A stretch of DNA of 64,000 nt from Plasmodium coatneyi (lineage: Eukaryota > Apicomplexa > Aconoidasida > Haemosporida > Plasmodiidae), in assembly GCF_001680005.1 (NCBI RefSeq), contig NC_033569.1, forward strand, positions 1,612,001 to 1,676,000. Reading direction: 5' to 3'. Numbering within the stretch: position 1 is the first letter of the stretch; each line of letters begins with the position of its first letter. Positions 10,900 to 24,042 of this stretch are shown one piece after another. Under the pieces are notes generated by a model that made no database searches, was not told the origin of the DNA, and saw only the letters and a list, made by a program, of their open reading frames with translations. A program made the position numbers and the translations under genes.

Positions 10900-12060
10900 T
10901 ATTATTATTGCCCTTTTTGTTCTCTTTTTAATTCCCTACGTGGTTATTGCACTTTTCGTATTATATTTTGCTTACTGTTTTATATATATATTATTTCCGT
11001 TTACGTGCTTCTTTTTCTCACTTATCTATGGGGTCACAGAATAGTTTTCACTGGGTTGCTAGCGGTGGATCCCCTTTTTCCTAGGCGTTCCTTCTTGCTT
11101 ATTAGAAGAAGGAAAATATGGGATTCTCCTAAAATGGTTGATCCTTCAGGCTTCAGCTTTCGTCAATCTTTTCGCTTTCTTCGATTCTCCAATTTTCCGA
11201 TTTTTTCGATTTTTCTAATTTTGCATGCATGTACCTTCCCTAAAAATCCTTATTTTCTCTCTGGTTAGTTTTGCACTAATTTGTGTCACCCGTTAGGTTG
11301 ATTCTGTTTCTTCAGTTGGGTAAATTGGATTATTATGATCAGTTTGTTTGCTTAAAAAATTTTTTTTCTTCTTCCATAGCACTGCCCCGAGTGCATATAG
11401 CTATAATATCCCTATCAACTCTCTATGAGCAAATTTTTTTTTTTTTAAAATACGATACAACTCAGTGCTATTTCAATAGATTACTTCTTTTTGTATTGCT
11501 GTGTGTGCATGTGGAATTTTCCACTATTTCGGTGCATGCACCGACTCAAAAGTTGAATACAATTCTAAGTGCATTACTGAGCGTGCAAGCATGCATGCTC
11601 CAGGGGGCACAAACATATATATATATTAGCAGGTATGTATATGTAGCTATGTATACATACGCATGTATGTATACACACACTCGTGGCTGCTTTTAAGTTC
11701 GCTTCTCTCTTCATAAATTAGCAAAGTGTGCAAACATGCACATTATGTATTTCACGATGGAGAGATTATCTTTCTCCACAATTGTACATCACAAGATAAA
11801 TTTTTTTTTCTTAGTATAATCACTTTTTCTCATTCATTATATGTGTGTAATTTCTCCTTTTAAAAATTGTAATTTTGGAAATTACACTATAACTTCTCTT
11901 TTTTTCCCTATTTTCGTTTCTTATGGTATATAAAGGCTACGCATGCGGGAAAAGCGATTATGGTCGATAGCAGTTGGAAGTTCCTGCGTTTTGTGTAATG
12001 ATAATTTGGTAAAGCTTAAAATTCGTAAGGGTAACAATTGGTAAGGCCAAAATTTTGTGA

Positions 12061-12156
12061 GTTCAACAATTTGTGTGTTTAAAAAATTGTAAATTTAACA
12101 ATTCGCCAATTTAACAATTTGTAAATTTAACAATTTGTAAATTTAACAATTTGTGC
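12061..12156. repeat. 16-bp AT-rich tandem repeat
   Basis: About five to six copies of a unit close to AAATTTAACAATTTGT follow one another. The last three are nearly identical and the first ones diverged. It lies about 1.2 kb upstream of the AP2-G start codon. Confidence 0.85.
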
Positions 12157-12764
12157 ACGTTTAACGTTCATAAATTATCGCATAAGCAATAAAATTTAAG
12201 AGAAACATGGATAACAAAATGCACTCTTGTTATAAATGGAAATAAGTTACGATGTGTGCAGGGAAAGCTTAATCCATTTTAAAATTAACATTTGTACTTT
12301 TCATTTGTACATTTAATTTGCTCAAGTGGAAGCATGCATAAAGAAATGCAATGCATAATGAAAGGTGTACATGTGTGAGTGAATTATCGTATGCATTTCC
12401 ACCTGTAGCAATTTGTGCACATGCAGGGAGACTCTCTTTTGAGCCAAAAGAGATCTAAGAGGAGAAAAATCTCCTTCTTTGGCCTTCGCAAATTGCACAA
12501 ATCACTAAGCAGAGTGAGCAGTCATACGTGAACACTTTGAGCTTAAGCATTTTCAATTCAAAAGAGGAAAATACATATATATAAAAGGATCAGGGTCAGC
12601 CAAATGCATACCTAAATGTGTAAGCATGCAAATACATAAACATATATAAGTACACAAACATATATAAATATATAAACATATAAATATATGAGGTGTATTA
12701 CTTATATATAAATATGGGTATATATTTAGGGGCATACACGTAGATGTACACTTATGTATACACA

Positions 12765-12778
12765 TAGGTGTACACCTA
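12765..12778. promoter_or_regulatory. Palindromic GTGTACAC site (candidate AP2-G motif)
   Basis: The sequence TAGGTGTACACCTA is a 14-bp perfect palindrome. Its core fits the GxGTACxC type of motif reported for AP2-G, and it lies about 1.9 kb upstream of the AP2-G start. The GTAC word as such is not obviously enriched over chance in the surrounding region, so a regulatory role is inference only. Confidence 0.3.
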
Positions 12779-13493
12779 GGGGTATCCATATTAATAATGG
12801 TGAAAGGTGCAAAGAGTGTAAAATTATGAGAATACGTAAAACATGTGAAGCATGCAAGCGCATGCAATGTGCACGAGTGCATATGTCCCTCTTGAGCTCC
12901 CTAAGGGAACGACAGCGCTCCTGGAGAGCATGACACAAGCAAGGAATAATCCATATATAAATATGCACCAAAGCCTGGGCTGTAGTGTGCACAAAAATGG
13001 ATTCTCCTTAAACTGTGAAGGGGGAGGGTCATGCATGTGAGCACACGATGAACAAAGGGAAATTGCTCAGGAGGGGGTGCCAGGTGTCGGAAAAAGGTGT
13101 GAAAGCCAAGTGTAGAAGGGGCGACAAAAGGGGCGTCGAAATGGAGACGAAAAAACAATCAAATGACAATAAAACTGTAAATACAGTGAAGGGGAACAAA
13201 CAAAATATTCAAAATAATTTTTGACAAAAGGGAATGTGCACTAGGCTCTCGATGAATCCCCCGTAGGAACCATCATGCACATTAAAAAAATATATATATG
13301 GCATACGCGGAGACACGGGTATGAATAAGAAATTATATGCACCACGCTATTTTGAGCCATAGGTTCGTAATAGCTCAAAGGGCAAGTATGCGCATATATA
13401 GGGATACCGAAACGGTGTATAAGCTGGGTGCGTCGACCCAGCTAAGGGGGTGGAAAAAAATGAGGGGCATAAGAAAAGTACCGCAGATAGGTA

Positions 13494-13673
13494 AAATATG
13501 GGCGGTGGGCGAAATAACGGAGACACGCGAAAAGGATAAATCAATCGACATAATGGCACTGCGTCAAAATGATGGGGATACAAAAAATGAGGTCGGAAAA
13601 ATGGGGAGGATATGCCAGATGAAGGGGATACGCCAAATGATGGTGCTACGTGAAACAATGGAGAAGCATACGG
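13494..13673. repeat. Degenerate 18-bp minisatellite
   Basis: Consecutive units align in 18-base steps, for example AAATATGGGCGGTGGGCG, AAATAACGGAGACACGCG, AAATGGGGAGGATATGCC, AGATGAAGGGGATACGCC and AAATGATGGTGCTACGTG, with one or two units of other length. The period is a whole number of codons. One plus-strand frame reads N-D-G-D-T-P-like units but is broken by stops. Confidence 0.75.
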
Positions 13674-13877
13674 AATGTGCAAAAATGAACACGGATGCCG
13701 TTAAAAGATGCAGCACCAAACATACATACTTTAAATGAAAAAAACATGAATGAGGAGTACTCTCGAAACGTTCATCACCTTAAAGTACCAGGATGAGCGG
13801 CGTTAGGTGCTCGAAATATGCGTATTGTAGGTGTACTTGAAAAAATAAAAGGGAAGTGCGCAGCATACGTATATAAT

Positions 13878-14013
13878 CATATCTATATACTGATATGCAC
13901 ATGTTCATATAAGCATACTTACGCATATTCACATACTTATATAAGCATATCTATATACTGATATGCACATGTTCATATAAGCATACTTACGTATATTCAC
14001 ATACTTATATAAA
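13878..14013. repeat. 68-bp tandem duplication
   Basis: The unit at 13878-13945 is repeated at 13946-14013 with essentially one C/T difference. The unit starts CATATCTATATACTGATATG and is rich in CATA/TATA words. Confidence 0.85.
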
Positions 14014-16577
14014 GCATACCTCTACATATACATATGTGTAGATATGTACAAAATGTACCTATACATATGCTTGTAGATGCCAGTGAATACTTACATGTTT
14101 AGTGAATGAAAAAAAATGGCCATGATGGTATAGTGATTCACTATGAAGAAATGAAAAGTCATGTATGCAAGGTTAAGGAAAAAAAAAAAAACATTTTTCT
14201 TTTTTTTTTTTTTTTTAATAATAGAAAATTGCATATAATTCTATTTTTGCTCTTACATTCTTTATTCATACGGAATGTGCAGTCATTCCTGGGTAGGCAT
14301 ATGAAAGTAATCTCCATATCGACATCGTTAGGCTGAGCATATAGGCCCTTAAAAATTATAAGGCCCCCATAAATCACCAGAAACGTTATTTTTTTATTTG
14401 CCCCGAGTATGTTCTCGTATTCATGTGAGGGGGTGTAAAAAATAAGTAAAAAAAATAATAAAATATAAAAAAATATTATATACATACATATATAATACAC
14501 CTGTATATCTACATATATGCACTTACATGGTAATGCAAGAGTGCATTTCACATATGGCCGTATATAGGTCTGCGTGCACTTAAATAAATTATCCCCCTAT
14601 GTAGGAATACTCACATATTAATGCACCCCTTAAGGTAAGGCACGAATATATGCAAGAATACATATGCCAAAGCAGGGAGATACGGTGCATTTGTGTCATC
14701 ATTATACGCACCCTTCCTATTCCGTGCATCTACGCATGTAGAAACACTGGAAAAGGAGCGTTAAAGGGAATATGCATTTTAGTAGGCACTCAATCACCCC
14801 TCTCATTATCCCTCGTCATAGCACCAGTAAAAAACCTCCCATGGGGCCTTTTATATGCATCCCCCTCCAAAGGTGCACTTAACAGCGAAAGAAGATACAT
14901 CTGATTAGTACATCCCTTGGGGGGAGTCAATGAAATAATGCAACAACAATTATTTAAAAGAAAAATGTAAAATTACAAATATTTCACTCCATTAAAATTT
15001 TATGTGTATTGTATACTAACCACTTTGCAAATAAATCTTATGTGCTCACAGTCAATATGCACCTCCGGGTTAATGGGAGATAGGGAGTTTGAAGTATCCA
15101 TAGCAAAAGGGGTAAAGTTGGGCTAACAACTGAACACGCGTATGGGCGCGAAAATGGGTAAACCATATAAGCAAAAATAAGCAAAAGAAAATAAGTGCAA
15201 TTTCTCTGCATTATAGAACTATTAATAAGAAGCAAAAAAATGAGCAACTGTGAGAACGGTGACAACAATTGTCATAACAGGGTGATGGAAGATTAAAAAA
15301 TGTGGGAACTGTTAGGGCTTCACAAAAATGTCCCAAAAAATTGGAAAAAAGAACAAATAAAAGAAAGAATAAAGAAAAAGGAAAAAAAAAGGAATAGATT
15401 CTTAAAAGAGATTGTAATGGTGCAAGTTCCTTCATGAAAGAGTTACTAGAAAGGTGAACAAGTTCATCAGAGCGACCACACCAAGGTGAATAATGTCACC
15501 AAGGGGACTGTATTAACATGAGTAAACTCTCGAAAGCATCCAAGTATGAAAAGTAGCTCCCCCCAAATCCAAAATTCATATGCGTAAGAAAACATAGAAT
15601 AGATCACTGAAGAGGGGAGAAATTGGATGTCGTTGTATCCGACCGCTCATCCTTAAGCAAAAATATGAGAAAAAAAAAAACATCTTTTCATACGTATCCC
15701 AAGGGCATACTGAAAAATTTATGTCTCTTTATTCATAAATAAATAGAAAAAGATGTATAATTATAATTATGTAACTGAAAAAAAAAAAAAAGATTTTTTT
15801 TTTTGTGACTATATATATCTCCTGGGGGGAGAATACTAAATTGCCCTACTATACTATAGCAATATGCTAGAATGACTAAAAAAAGAACTTTATATATATT
15901 TTATTTAATAAAAAATAGAAAAGAACCTATTTAAAACACTGAATGCAATATTTTTCGCAATAGCACTCAGTTAATTTATCACAATGCATGATGTAGAACA
16001 AGTGAATGATGTCGTTTTCAACAAACGTACATAGATGGAATGATCACATAAGTGCATTTATTGTACAACCACAAATTGGGTATGGATAAAAAGTGAACTT
16101 ATTCTACGTAAATTAATCAGTATATTGAATAAGTGCATTAAGAGTAGTTATCCTCAGGGCAGGCTCTATATAAAGCATATGTATAGTGGGATCCCTCTTA
16201 GGTTCCTTCTTCTGGAAGTCGTAAAACTGGTATTTTGTTGTTTTCTTGCCTAACCGGTCTACCAGGTTAGAAATAATTAATGGTATATATGAACAGATAG
16301 GTACGCTTGGGTTAGGTCGAAAAAAGAAAAATTAATAAAAAAACCTAGAGGGAAAAAAAGAGCGAAAAATAAGAAAAACGGCAAATGCGGCATATGAGAC
16401 AATACATGGATACATATAGTTAAACAAAAAAAAAATGTCGGAATGAAAAAAAAACCATTAAAAGAACATTGCAAGCCTGGGACAATTTTTTTTTTTCTCT
16501 TGTCTCCTGTAGAGATAAGAATAATTCTAAATACAAGAATAAATCGGAGAGACTGGGAAGCGTCGAGGACTGTCCAG

Positions 16578-16773
16578 AAATGGGATACATTTAAAAGAAA
16601 ACGATAAAAATGCATTATCTGGGAAAGTCTTCGTAAAAAGGCAATTTTAGGAAACTTCCAAAAAAATGGCTACTTTGGAAATGTTTCAAAAAATGAGACA
16701 TTTGGGAAAGTTGGAGAAAATTGCTCGACTTTGGAATACATTACGAAAATGCTTTACTTCAAGAGCAACCTTG
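16578..16773. repeat. Degenerate 28-bp tandem repeat, about 7 copies
   Basis: Successive units of 28 (once 29) bases share the pattern A-rich start, G/C-rich centre, then TTTGGGAAA or a variant. Examples start AAAATGGCTACTTTGGAAAT and AAATGAGACATTTGGGAAAG. The period is not a multiple of three, so it is not an expanded peptide repeat. Confidence 0.75.
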
Positions 16774-18391
16774 TAAGAATCACCTTCTGGATGAAATACG
16801 TACATTTATGCGCAAATTTCTTCTCGTATTCTTTCTATTATATATTATTAGAGAAAAGAAAATTGCATTGGTTGCAGAAGTTGGCAATGAAAAATAATGT
16901 TGCTTTTTTTTTGCTCCTTTTTCCCTATTTTTTAATATATTTTTTCGTTTTCTTTTCATTTTTTTTTCGATCCTTCCTTGTATGAGCTTTTATTTTTTTG
17001 AAATATTCGATGAAGGTACGTTGTGAATACATCAAACGTTCAATACCAAATAAATTAGTGCATACATGAGTACGTACATTAATACGTTTGCGTGTCTCGG
17101 AGCAAAGAACAATTTCGTTCGATCTGCGCAGAGAGTACACTAGAACCGCGGACGAGATTCGAACAGGTCGATTACAAAAAAAAAAAAAAATTAAATAAAT
17201 AAATAAAATGGTATTATTAGAAAAAGGTATATTTTGAAGATAATTTTCTCATCTATATATATTTTTTTTTTTTTTTTTTTGATTCATTTAATGATTGCGC
17301 TAGCGTAATAAATTTACTTCCAAAGTAGAACCAGAACTGTATAGGCGTACATACATATATGTACATGCATACGACCACTTTCCTGGCGTACATATCTGTA
17401 CATACCAATTGTACACACACTGCACATCTTCATTTTGTGTACTAATTTTTTGTACTCATTTTATGCATTCTTTTTATTCAATCGTTTAATGCATTCATCT
17501 TTTCTTCTCGTTTTACGTAACCATCTTCGTATTTTTTGGTGCCCCACGCGGGAACGCTTCGGTTGATATTTTCTCTAACACACAGACACAGTTCCGCTCC
17601 ACTTTCAGCGTCTAAATTAGATACAAAAGAAGAAGAAAAAATTTTGCGTACCACAAAAAAGAATAATGAGTATTTTTTATTTTTTTGAACTTTTTGGAAA
17701 GGCCCCGTTGGACATAAACATAGATTTTTTAAACCTATCTGGGTGATAGGGTGATAAAATGCATGTGTAGGAGAGTGCACGGATGTACACACATTTTCGG
17801 CGTCTAACCTGTTTTATGTATTTATTTTCACATGCATGGATGCGCACAAAGTTAACTTCCACTCAACGTTTAGCGAAACTGCTGTTGCTGCCATGAACAC
17901 TTTTAGAACATTTTAATAGTTACATAAAAAAAAGTAGCAGAACAAGGTGCGTAATTTTCATCCTTTTTCGCGCGGGAGACATTCGTGGAAGGCGCACCGA
18001 CAATACAAATAACACTCTGGACTTGCATGAACCGTCACATGTGTATACATTTGTATATATATAGGACTGAAAGAAAAAAAAAAAAAAACGAAAATTGACC
18101 CAATTCTGTACGTATATTGTTAATACAGATGAAATGTGCTTCTAATATGATCAGCAGATAGTTACAAAAATGAAATTGTGTTCCGGGGCGGATAATTAAA
18201 AGAATTTTTTTCTTATAGTTTTCTTCCCTCTTTATTACTCATTCATTTCTATTTTTTTTTTTTGGATAACCAGACGCTGTAGCATGCGAATGCACTTACT
18301 ATTTAATGTTAAATTATCGAATCGTGCACATACGTGTGCATGCATGTTTGTGTAACCGAAGATAACGTGCCTCCACTCGACCGTTTCGAAA

Positions 18392-18420
18392 AAAAATCCG
18401 TTTAAGGCCAACGGATTTTT
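18392..18420. repeat. Short perfect hairpin, 11-bp stem and 7-nt loop
   Basis: AAAAATCCGTT at 18392-18402 pairs with AACGGATTTTT at 18410-18420. The stem is perfect. In a eukaryote this is no terminator signal by itself, and its significance is unknown. Confidence 0.6.
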
Positions 18421-21400
18421 AACACATTCAACGGATACAAAAATGAAAGAAAGCATCGTGTGTGTCGAAGCGATGGTTAAAGAACATTTCTGCGCGCTTT
18501 TCTCTTTTTTGGGGTTTTTATTTCCCTTGGAGGAACCTTCGACCGCGCGTCTGCAGCACATCATCCTTTTGAGAGTGACAAAATGACCACATACACGCAT
18601 TGCAAAAAAAAAAAACATTCACGTATGTATACATGTATATACAAACAAATGGACAAACGAATTTACAAGCGAAAACGTGTAGAGGGGTTATTTCTTACAC
18701 GCCTTCCTTAGCATCCCTCCGTAGAAGGCAATTTCAACATTTACAAAAATTGCAGCGACTTGTAAAAATGCAATGTCGTATCAACGCGAGTAGTTAAATA
18801 ATTATTTTTTGTTTTTTTCCTTTTTCTTGGGGCCTCCTGATGAAGGAGGGTCGGCAAAATGTTAAGCTCTGAAATATACGAGTAGGGTGCGAACATATAT
18901 TTATGCATAAAAATAAATAAAGTAAATGCACTTTTTCCTTTGCTCGTCTGGACATTTCACTGTTGTGATGGAAACATATTTGGCAAAGATTTGTTAGCTG
19001 GTGCTAAGAAAAAATCATATAATAAGTTGTAATTTTTTTTTTTTTTTATGCTGCGCGTATATTTGAAGCATGCCTTCACAATTCCTTCATGCTTTCAATC
19101 TATGGATCATTTCATTTCATCAATTCGGAAGCAGAACTGTCTTAATTCAACGGTAAACCTCTGATCGAAGTGAATTGCTTTTGCAAAATTCTGCGTAGTC
19201 GTGAATACATATGGGTGGTTTTAACATAGGTCGAAATAGAGGAAGCGCTACGAACGCGTTATGGAAATAAATACTCACACTGAAAATGAGTTTTCTGGAA
19301 AAAAGATACTTTCTTTTTTCCATTTTTATGCGTAAACATGTGTATACATATACTGCACTAAGTTATAGAAATGTACAATATACCTTTTTTTCACATTTAC
19401 CGTTGGTCGATTTGTTAAGCAGTGACATAGGTGCTTGATGCACATTGATACTGTTGTACATGTTCTAATAAAGAAATGCACGTTACAACATAGCATTATA
19501 TGCACTTCTGTTTGTCCTATTTTTCCCCCTTCGGAAATGTTTTTTTTTTTCTTTCGCATTCCATTGCAATGCTTTTTTTTTTTACACGTTCGGGTTATTT
19601 ACCTCTTCGCACTATTACATTTGTTACTTTTTTTTGGGGGGGGAAGCCCCTAAAGAACCTTTTCCATTTCGATATGCAACGAAAAAATTTGCTGAACCGG
19701 TCATTATCGATGTGACATTCGCCCGATCGAAAGCCTCACCGCCCCGTTCGCATGCAACTGCATACAAACATACATGTATGTATGTATATACCTAGCACAG
19801 GGATACAGGAGCATACGCATTTGTAAAAGCACAATTTATATTTTTTCACGCTCATATGAGAGGCTACTTAGCTGAACTTTAACAGGACGCCAAAGGGAAT
19901 ATGTTGTTGGGGGAAGAACTGATTGTATGAAAATCAGGCCTACGCGTGGGAGCAGGTGCATAATGGAACATGCAGGGAAAACGCAAACATAGCAGTGCAT
20001 TTTTAGTACCACAAAAATTACAACAAAAAAAAGGCAAAATAAATGTGGCAAGATAAACTTGGTGACCCGTGCGTAATAGCATACGAGAAGAAACACACTC
20101 CCTATAACGTATGCATCGCGAAGTGCCTGCCATAATGTCATATAGGTAATAGAGCATGGGGAAATTCACACACATAATGGGACATGGGAAAAAACTAAAG
20201 CGCAACAACGCACAAAAAAGGCAGTAACATGTTTGTAAAAATGTCACAAACATAACACCACATGCATGAGAAACTGTGCACAAGAATACGCGAACACAAT
20301 AACAAGTATATCATAGCACCTACGAAATCGCATTTGCACAACCACACCTACGGATGAAGAAAAACAAACAGCATGACGTCTAAAATCGAAACAAATTAAT
20401 CCCCAATGATTAATCACACAAATAGACTATTTTGCGAACAAATGTCGGTACGAATTAATTTTTTTTTCCTGAGCGTATTCTCCGCTCAGTGCGTTCCTTC
20501 TGTATAGACTGTACAAATAAATAATTTTTTTTTTTCTTTCACCTCATGTATATACACATCCGTGAAATTCTTGATGAGCATATTTAAACTTGACTTTTCT
20601 GTGCATTTTATTTTCCGTAGAAATGCATGTCTGGATAAACATAAACATTACATATTAATCCGTGTTCACGTATTTTTCTCGAGTGAAGAGTGCTCAAATG
20701 AACACATTTATGCGCCATAAAAAAAAAGAAAAATGCTTATTGAAACTGAGTTATAAATACATATATATAAATCTTCTCAAATGAGAGCTAATGAAGGTAT
20801 GCGTTTCTTTTTTTCGATTGCCATGTCTGCCCATTTGCTCATGTACTTGTAAGAAAATGTACGCGAAAATGGGATGCTATCCAAGTGTATGCTTCTGCGA
20901 CTGTTGTAAAATTGAAATATACGTTACACGTGTGTGGTTGCATATGCATACAGAGGGATGTACCTTTGTACATATGTGGACACAGGGATATTCACGTGTA
21001 CATATGCATGTACCCAGTTAGGTAAGTGTGCGGCTACGCATGGTATCTGTGGAAGGCGCATCTTGCCACTTGCACATGTTTCACAAGCGTAAGGCAGCAT
21101 ATGTATGAGGATACATAACCCCGCCGCGATGTATGAATGAGGGTATATAACTCAGCCCCATGCACCAACATACAAGAACAATTAAGAATACAACTGCGCG
21201 AACAAGCAAAATACACGTCTCTCTTTTTTTTCTCTTTTTGCGTATGCAGGAATGTGCCTATTCAAAGGTAAGGCATACGCACTTATATGTGCACTAAAAT
21301 TTCTAAGCACCAACTTAAGGGCATAAAATATCCTCCATTATGTCTCCTAAGTATCCCGCTTAGGTGTGCTGCTTAAGAATGTCGCTTAAAAATGCCGCTT

Positions 21401-24042
21401 AACTATGATAATTAATTATGCTACATAACTACGCTACTTAAAAATACCGTTTTATTTTTTGCCGAAATGAACAGAAACGATTTTGTAGCAGTTTAGTGAG
21501 CTCCGTGTTGAATAAATGAAGTCGCGCATTTCCGTCTTAAAAAATATTATTCACTTTTCTATTCAGTTCTGTATTTTCCATTGTGCGAATTTGCATGTAC
21601 GGTATGCAAAATGTATCTCTGTATCCTCTCTTCGCGTTCATTATGGCTTTATTTTTTTTTTTTCTCTCTTTCGAGGACTACACTTGCGTTTTATAAAAAC
21701 AGCAATATTTATTTTTACAACCTTTGCTTTTCAAAAACTGCCACCCTTTTTTCAGATTCAGTTGCCTCTGCTTTGACATGGTTAACAGTTACGTATCATT
21801 TCGTCCGTTTTTTTTTTTTTTTGTTTTTTCTTTATGACAACACACCAAGTGGACTTCTAATTGTCAAATGTTACGTCCTAAGCTCTGTTTGGAACCAAAA
21901 CGAAAGAAAACTTAGCGTCTGTAAGTTAGCATTTTAAAGTTCGCCTTTAAAAGTTTAAGCTTAAAAATTCGCACCTTGGCAATATCACTCACTTTTTTCA
22001 TTTTTTTCTTTTGGAAGGAGGAAATTTACACCAAGGTGTTATACTGCCACTGTTTTGTATTTCCTGCTTTACATAAAGTAAGACGTTAGAAAAAGAATTA
22101 AATAAAAAGAAGGCAGATACATACGCCCCCATTGCGTCTGTACCGCTGTACATATGCATTCCTATAGGTGCATTATGCGCGCTTGTGTACTAGCAAGCAC
22201 TCACATGTAGCATAATTCTGTTGCGCAAGACCCACATTAATCTACGTTAAGTTACTGTTGTTCAGAGTGCATCATGTATATGTTCATGTTCCTATGAGAA
22301 GGTACACATAGTATAGTGGGTTATGCGCGCTGTGTAAGTAATTTCAGGCGTGCATAAATGAACAAGATGGAAAAAAACGTACATGCATATGTACGCATAC
22401 TACTTGTATGTCGTATAAACGTATGTGCTTACTACAGAAGGTTAACCAGTATGATTACGCGCATACAAACATGGCCCGCATGCTTATGTGAATGGAACAT
22501 GAATAAATAACATACACACACTTAACACAATTGTGTGCACACAAAAAGGTAAAATGAAATACACGCCCATTTGTAAAATAAACAAAAAAAGTTCCTTCAC
22601 AAAGAGTAATTACTCCTGCAAAGGCGGGGAAAAAATTATCAATGTTTTTTTTTTTTTTTTTAAAGCACTCAAGGGTGCATAATAAATACAAAAAATTAAA
22701 TTCAATGGAAGTGTTTCGTTTTCCATGCGTGCATTTGTACACAATTTTATGTCATATTTTTGTATATATATTTTTACAAATTTAATAAAAAAAAATTGCT
22801 CCCATTGGAAAAATTTTTTAATTCGAATGAGAAGCGATTATGCGAGAAGCACACTGGTACCGTTACTCCAATGTATGGCATGCGGGCATAAAAATGTAGA
22901 TACGTCAGGGAAAACATGGAACCCTGGATGGGTGTATGTTACAAGGAATGCATCAGTTAAGGAGTATTCTGGTGTACCAATTAATATGCATGGGTTGGAG
23001 AAGCATGTTCATTGGCATGCTCTGCGGATGCATACTATTTGGCACTAATTCGGCGACATATGCGCGCATGCGTTTTTTCATAGGCATACACCATAGCTTG
23101 CCTCTATGGGCATAAATACACAGGAATACCCATTAAAATAGGAAAAGTGCAGGCCTGGATCCACGAGCATACAAATGCACTGGCGTATATGCACATCCAA
23201 AGAAGTGCACACAAACATCCACCTTTAAAGTAGAGTGCGCATACATTTTCATCTGCAAAGAAAGCACAGGCATACCGCTAAGTATCAATGCACAGCGCAC
23301 ACTTATTTTACCCCCCCACTGGAGTGCATTCATAGAAGTGCACTTGTGGGCGTGCATACCTAGGCATACAACGCCGGCGCACCGTGTGGGAATACGGCGT
23401 CGGCATACAATCGCACACATTGTATATAGGCGCATGTTCATCCCTGTAGAAATAGAAAAAAACGGGAAAAAAAAAGCGACACAGAAAGGTAAAAATGCAC
23501 ACACCGGAAAAAATGAACAATTGTAGAAAAAAAGAACAAAAGAAATATACAAATGTGAGAAAAAAATACGCCTAAATGTGATGGGGGGAAAAAAAATAAT
23601 TAAAACATCAATACATTTTGGCATACGGTACCACGCACTCGCTTATGTGAAAAATGGTAAGCACACAAAATAAAATAAACGAAAAAAATTATCTACAAAT
23701 GAACAACAATGAAACAGTGGGAAAAAAAATTACAAAGAAAAAATTCAAAAGAGGGAGGCGTATTCTTCCAGAATGTAAAAAAAAAAGAAAATTAAACAAA
23801 TGTTGTAATGAATATTTCGCAAGAGTGCCCATTTGCAAAATAGAACATTCAAACATATATATGTTTATTTATTCTGTAGTTATGATCTTTTAAAAATTTA
23901 ATTCGAAAAATCGAGGAAAGTTCTACTGTATAATTTGATTTATGTAATTTTTACCTTATTCTATACTGCCGTTTTTTTTTTCCCCCCCGCAACTGTGTTT
24001 TTATTTTCCCATGCTTCGTTTAATTTTTTTTTTTAATGGAAA

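Larger units (their letters stand above)
10900..24042. other. 13-kb gene-free region between divergent AP2-G and DPH6
   Basis: No open frame longer than about 170 codons and no recognisable domain was seen. The region contains AT microsatellites (for example 12580-12720), poly(A/T) tracts, and four separate degenerate tandem repeats (12061-12156, 13494-13673, 13878-14013, 16578-16773). It also has a short perfect hairpin (18392-18420) and scattered GTAC words. It must contain the AP2-G promoter and 5' UTR on the left and the DPH6 promoter on the right. In Plasmodium the AP2-G upstream region is a known HP1-bound regulatory element; that is family knowledge and not visible here. No tRNA, rRNA or CRISPR-like array was seen. 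Confidence 0.75.

Noticed and set aside
14116..14200. snoRNA- or tRNA-like string around GGTATAGTGATTCACTA
   Set aside because: A short palindrome explains the look; no complete C/D boxes or tRNA arms are present.
17100..17175. tRNA-like T-loop string (GATTCGAAC and GTTCGATC)
   Set aside because: On neither strand does it have a pairing T-stem, an anticodon arm or an acceptor stem at the right spacing.
10900..24042. Embedded variant-antigen (pir or SICAvar-like) genes in the desert
   Set aside because: No Cys-rich extracellular domain, transmembrane segment or long exon of those families was seen.
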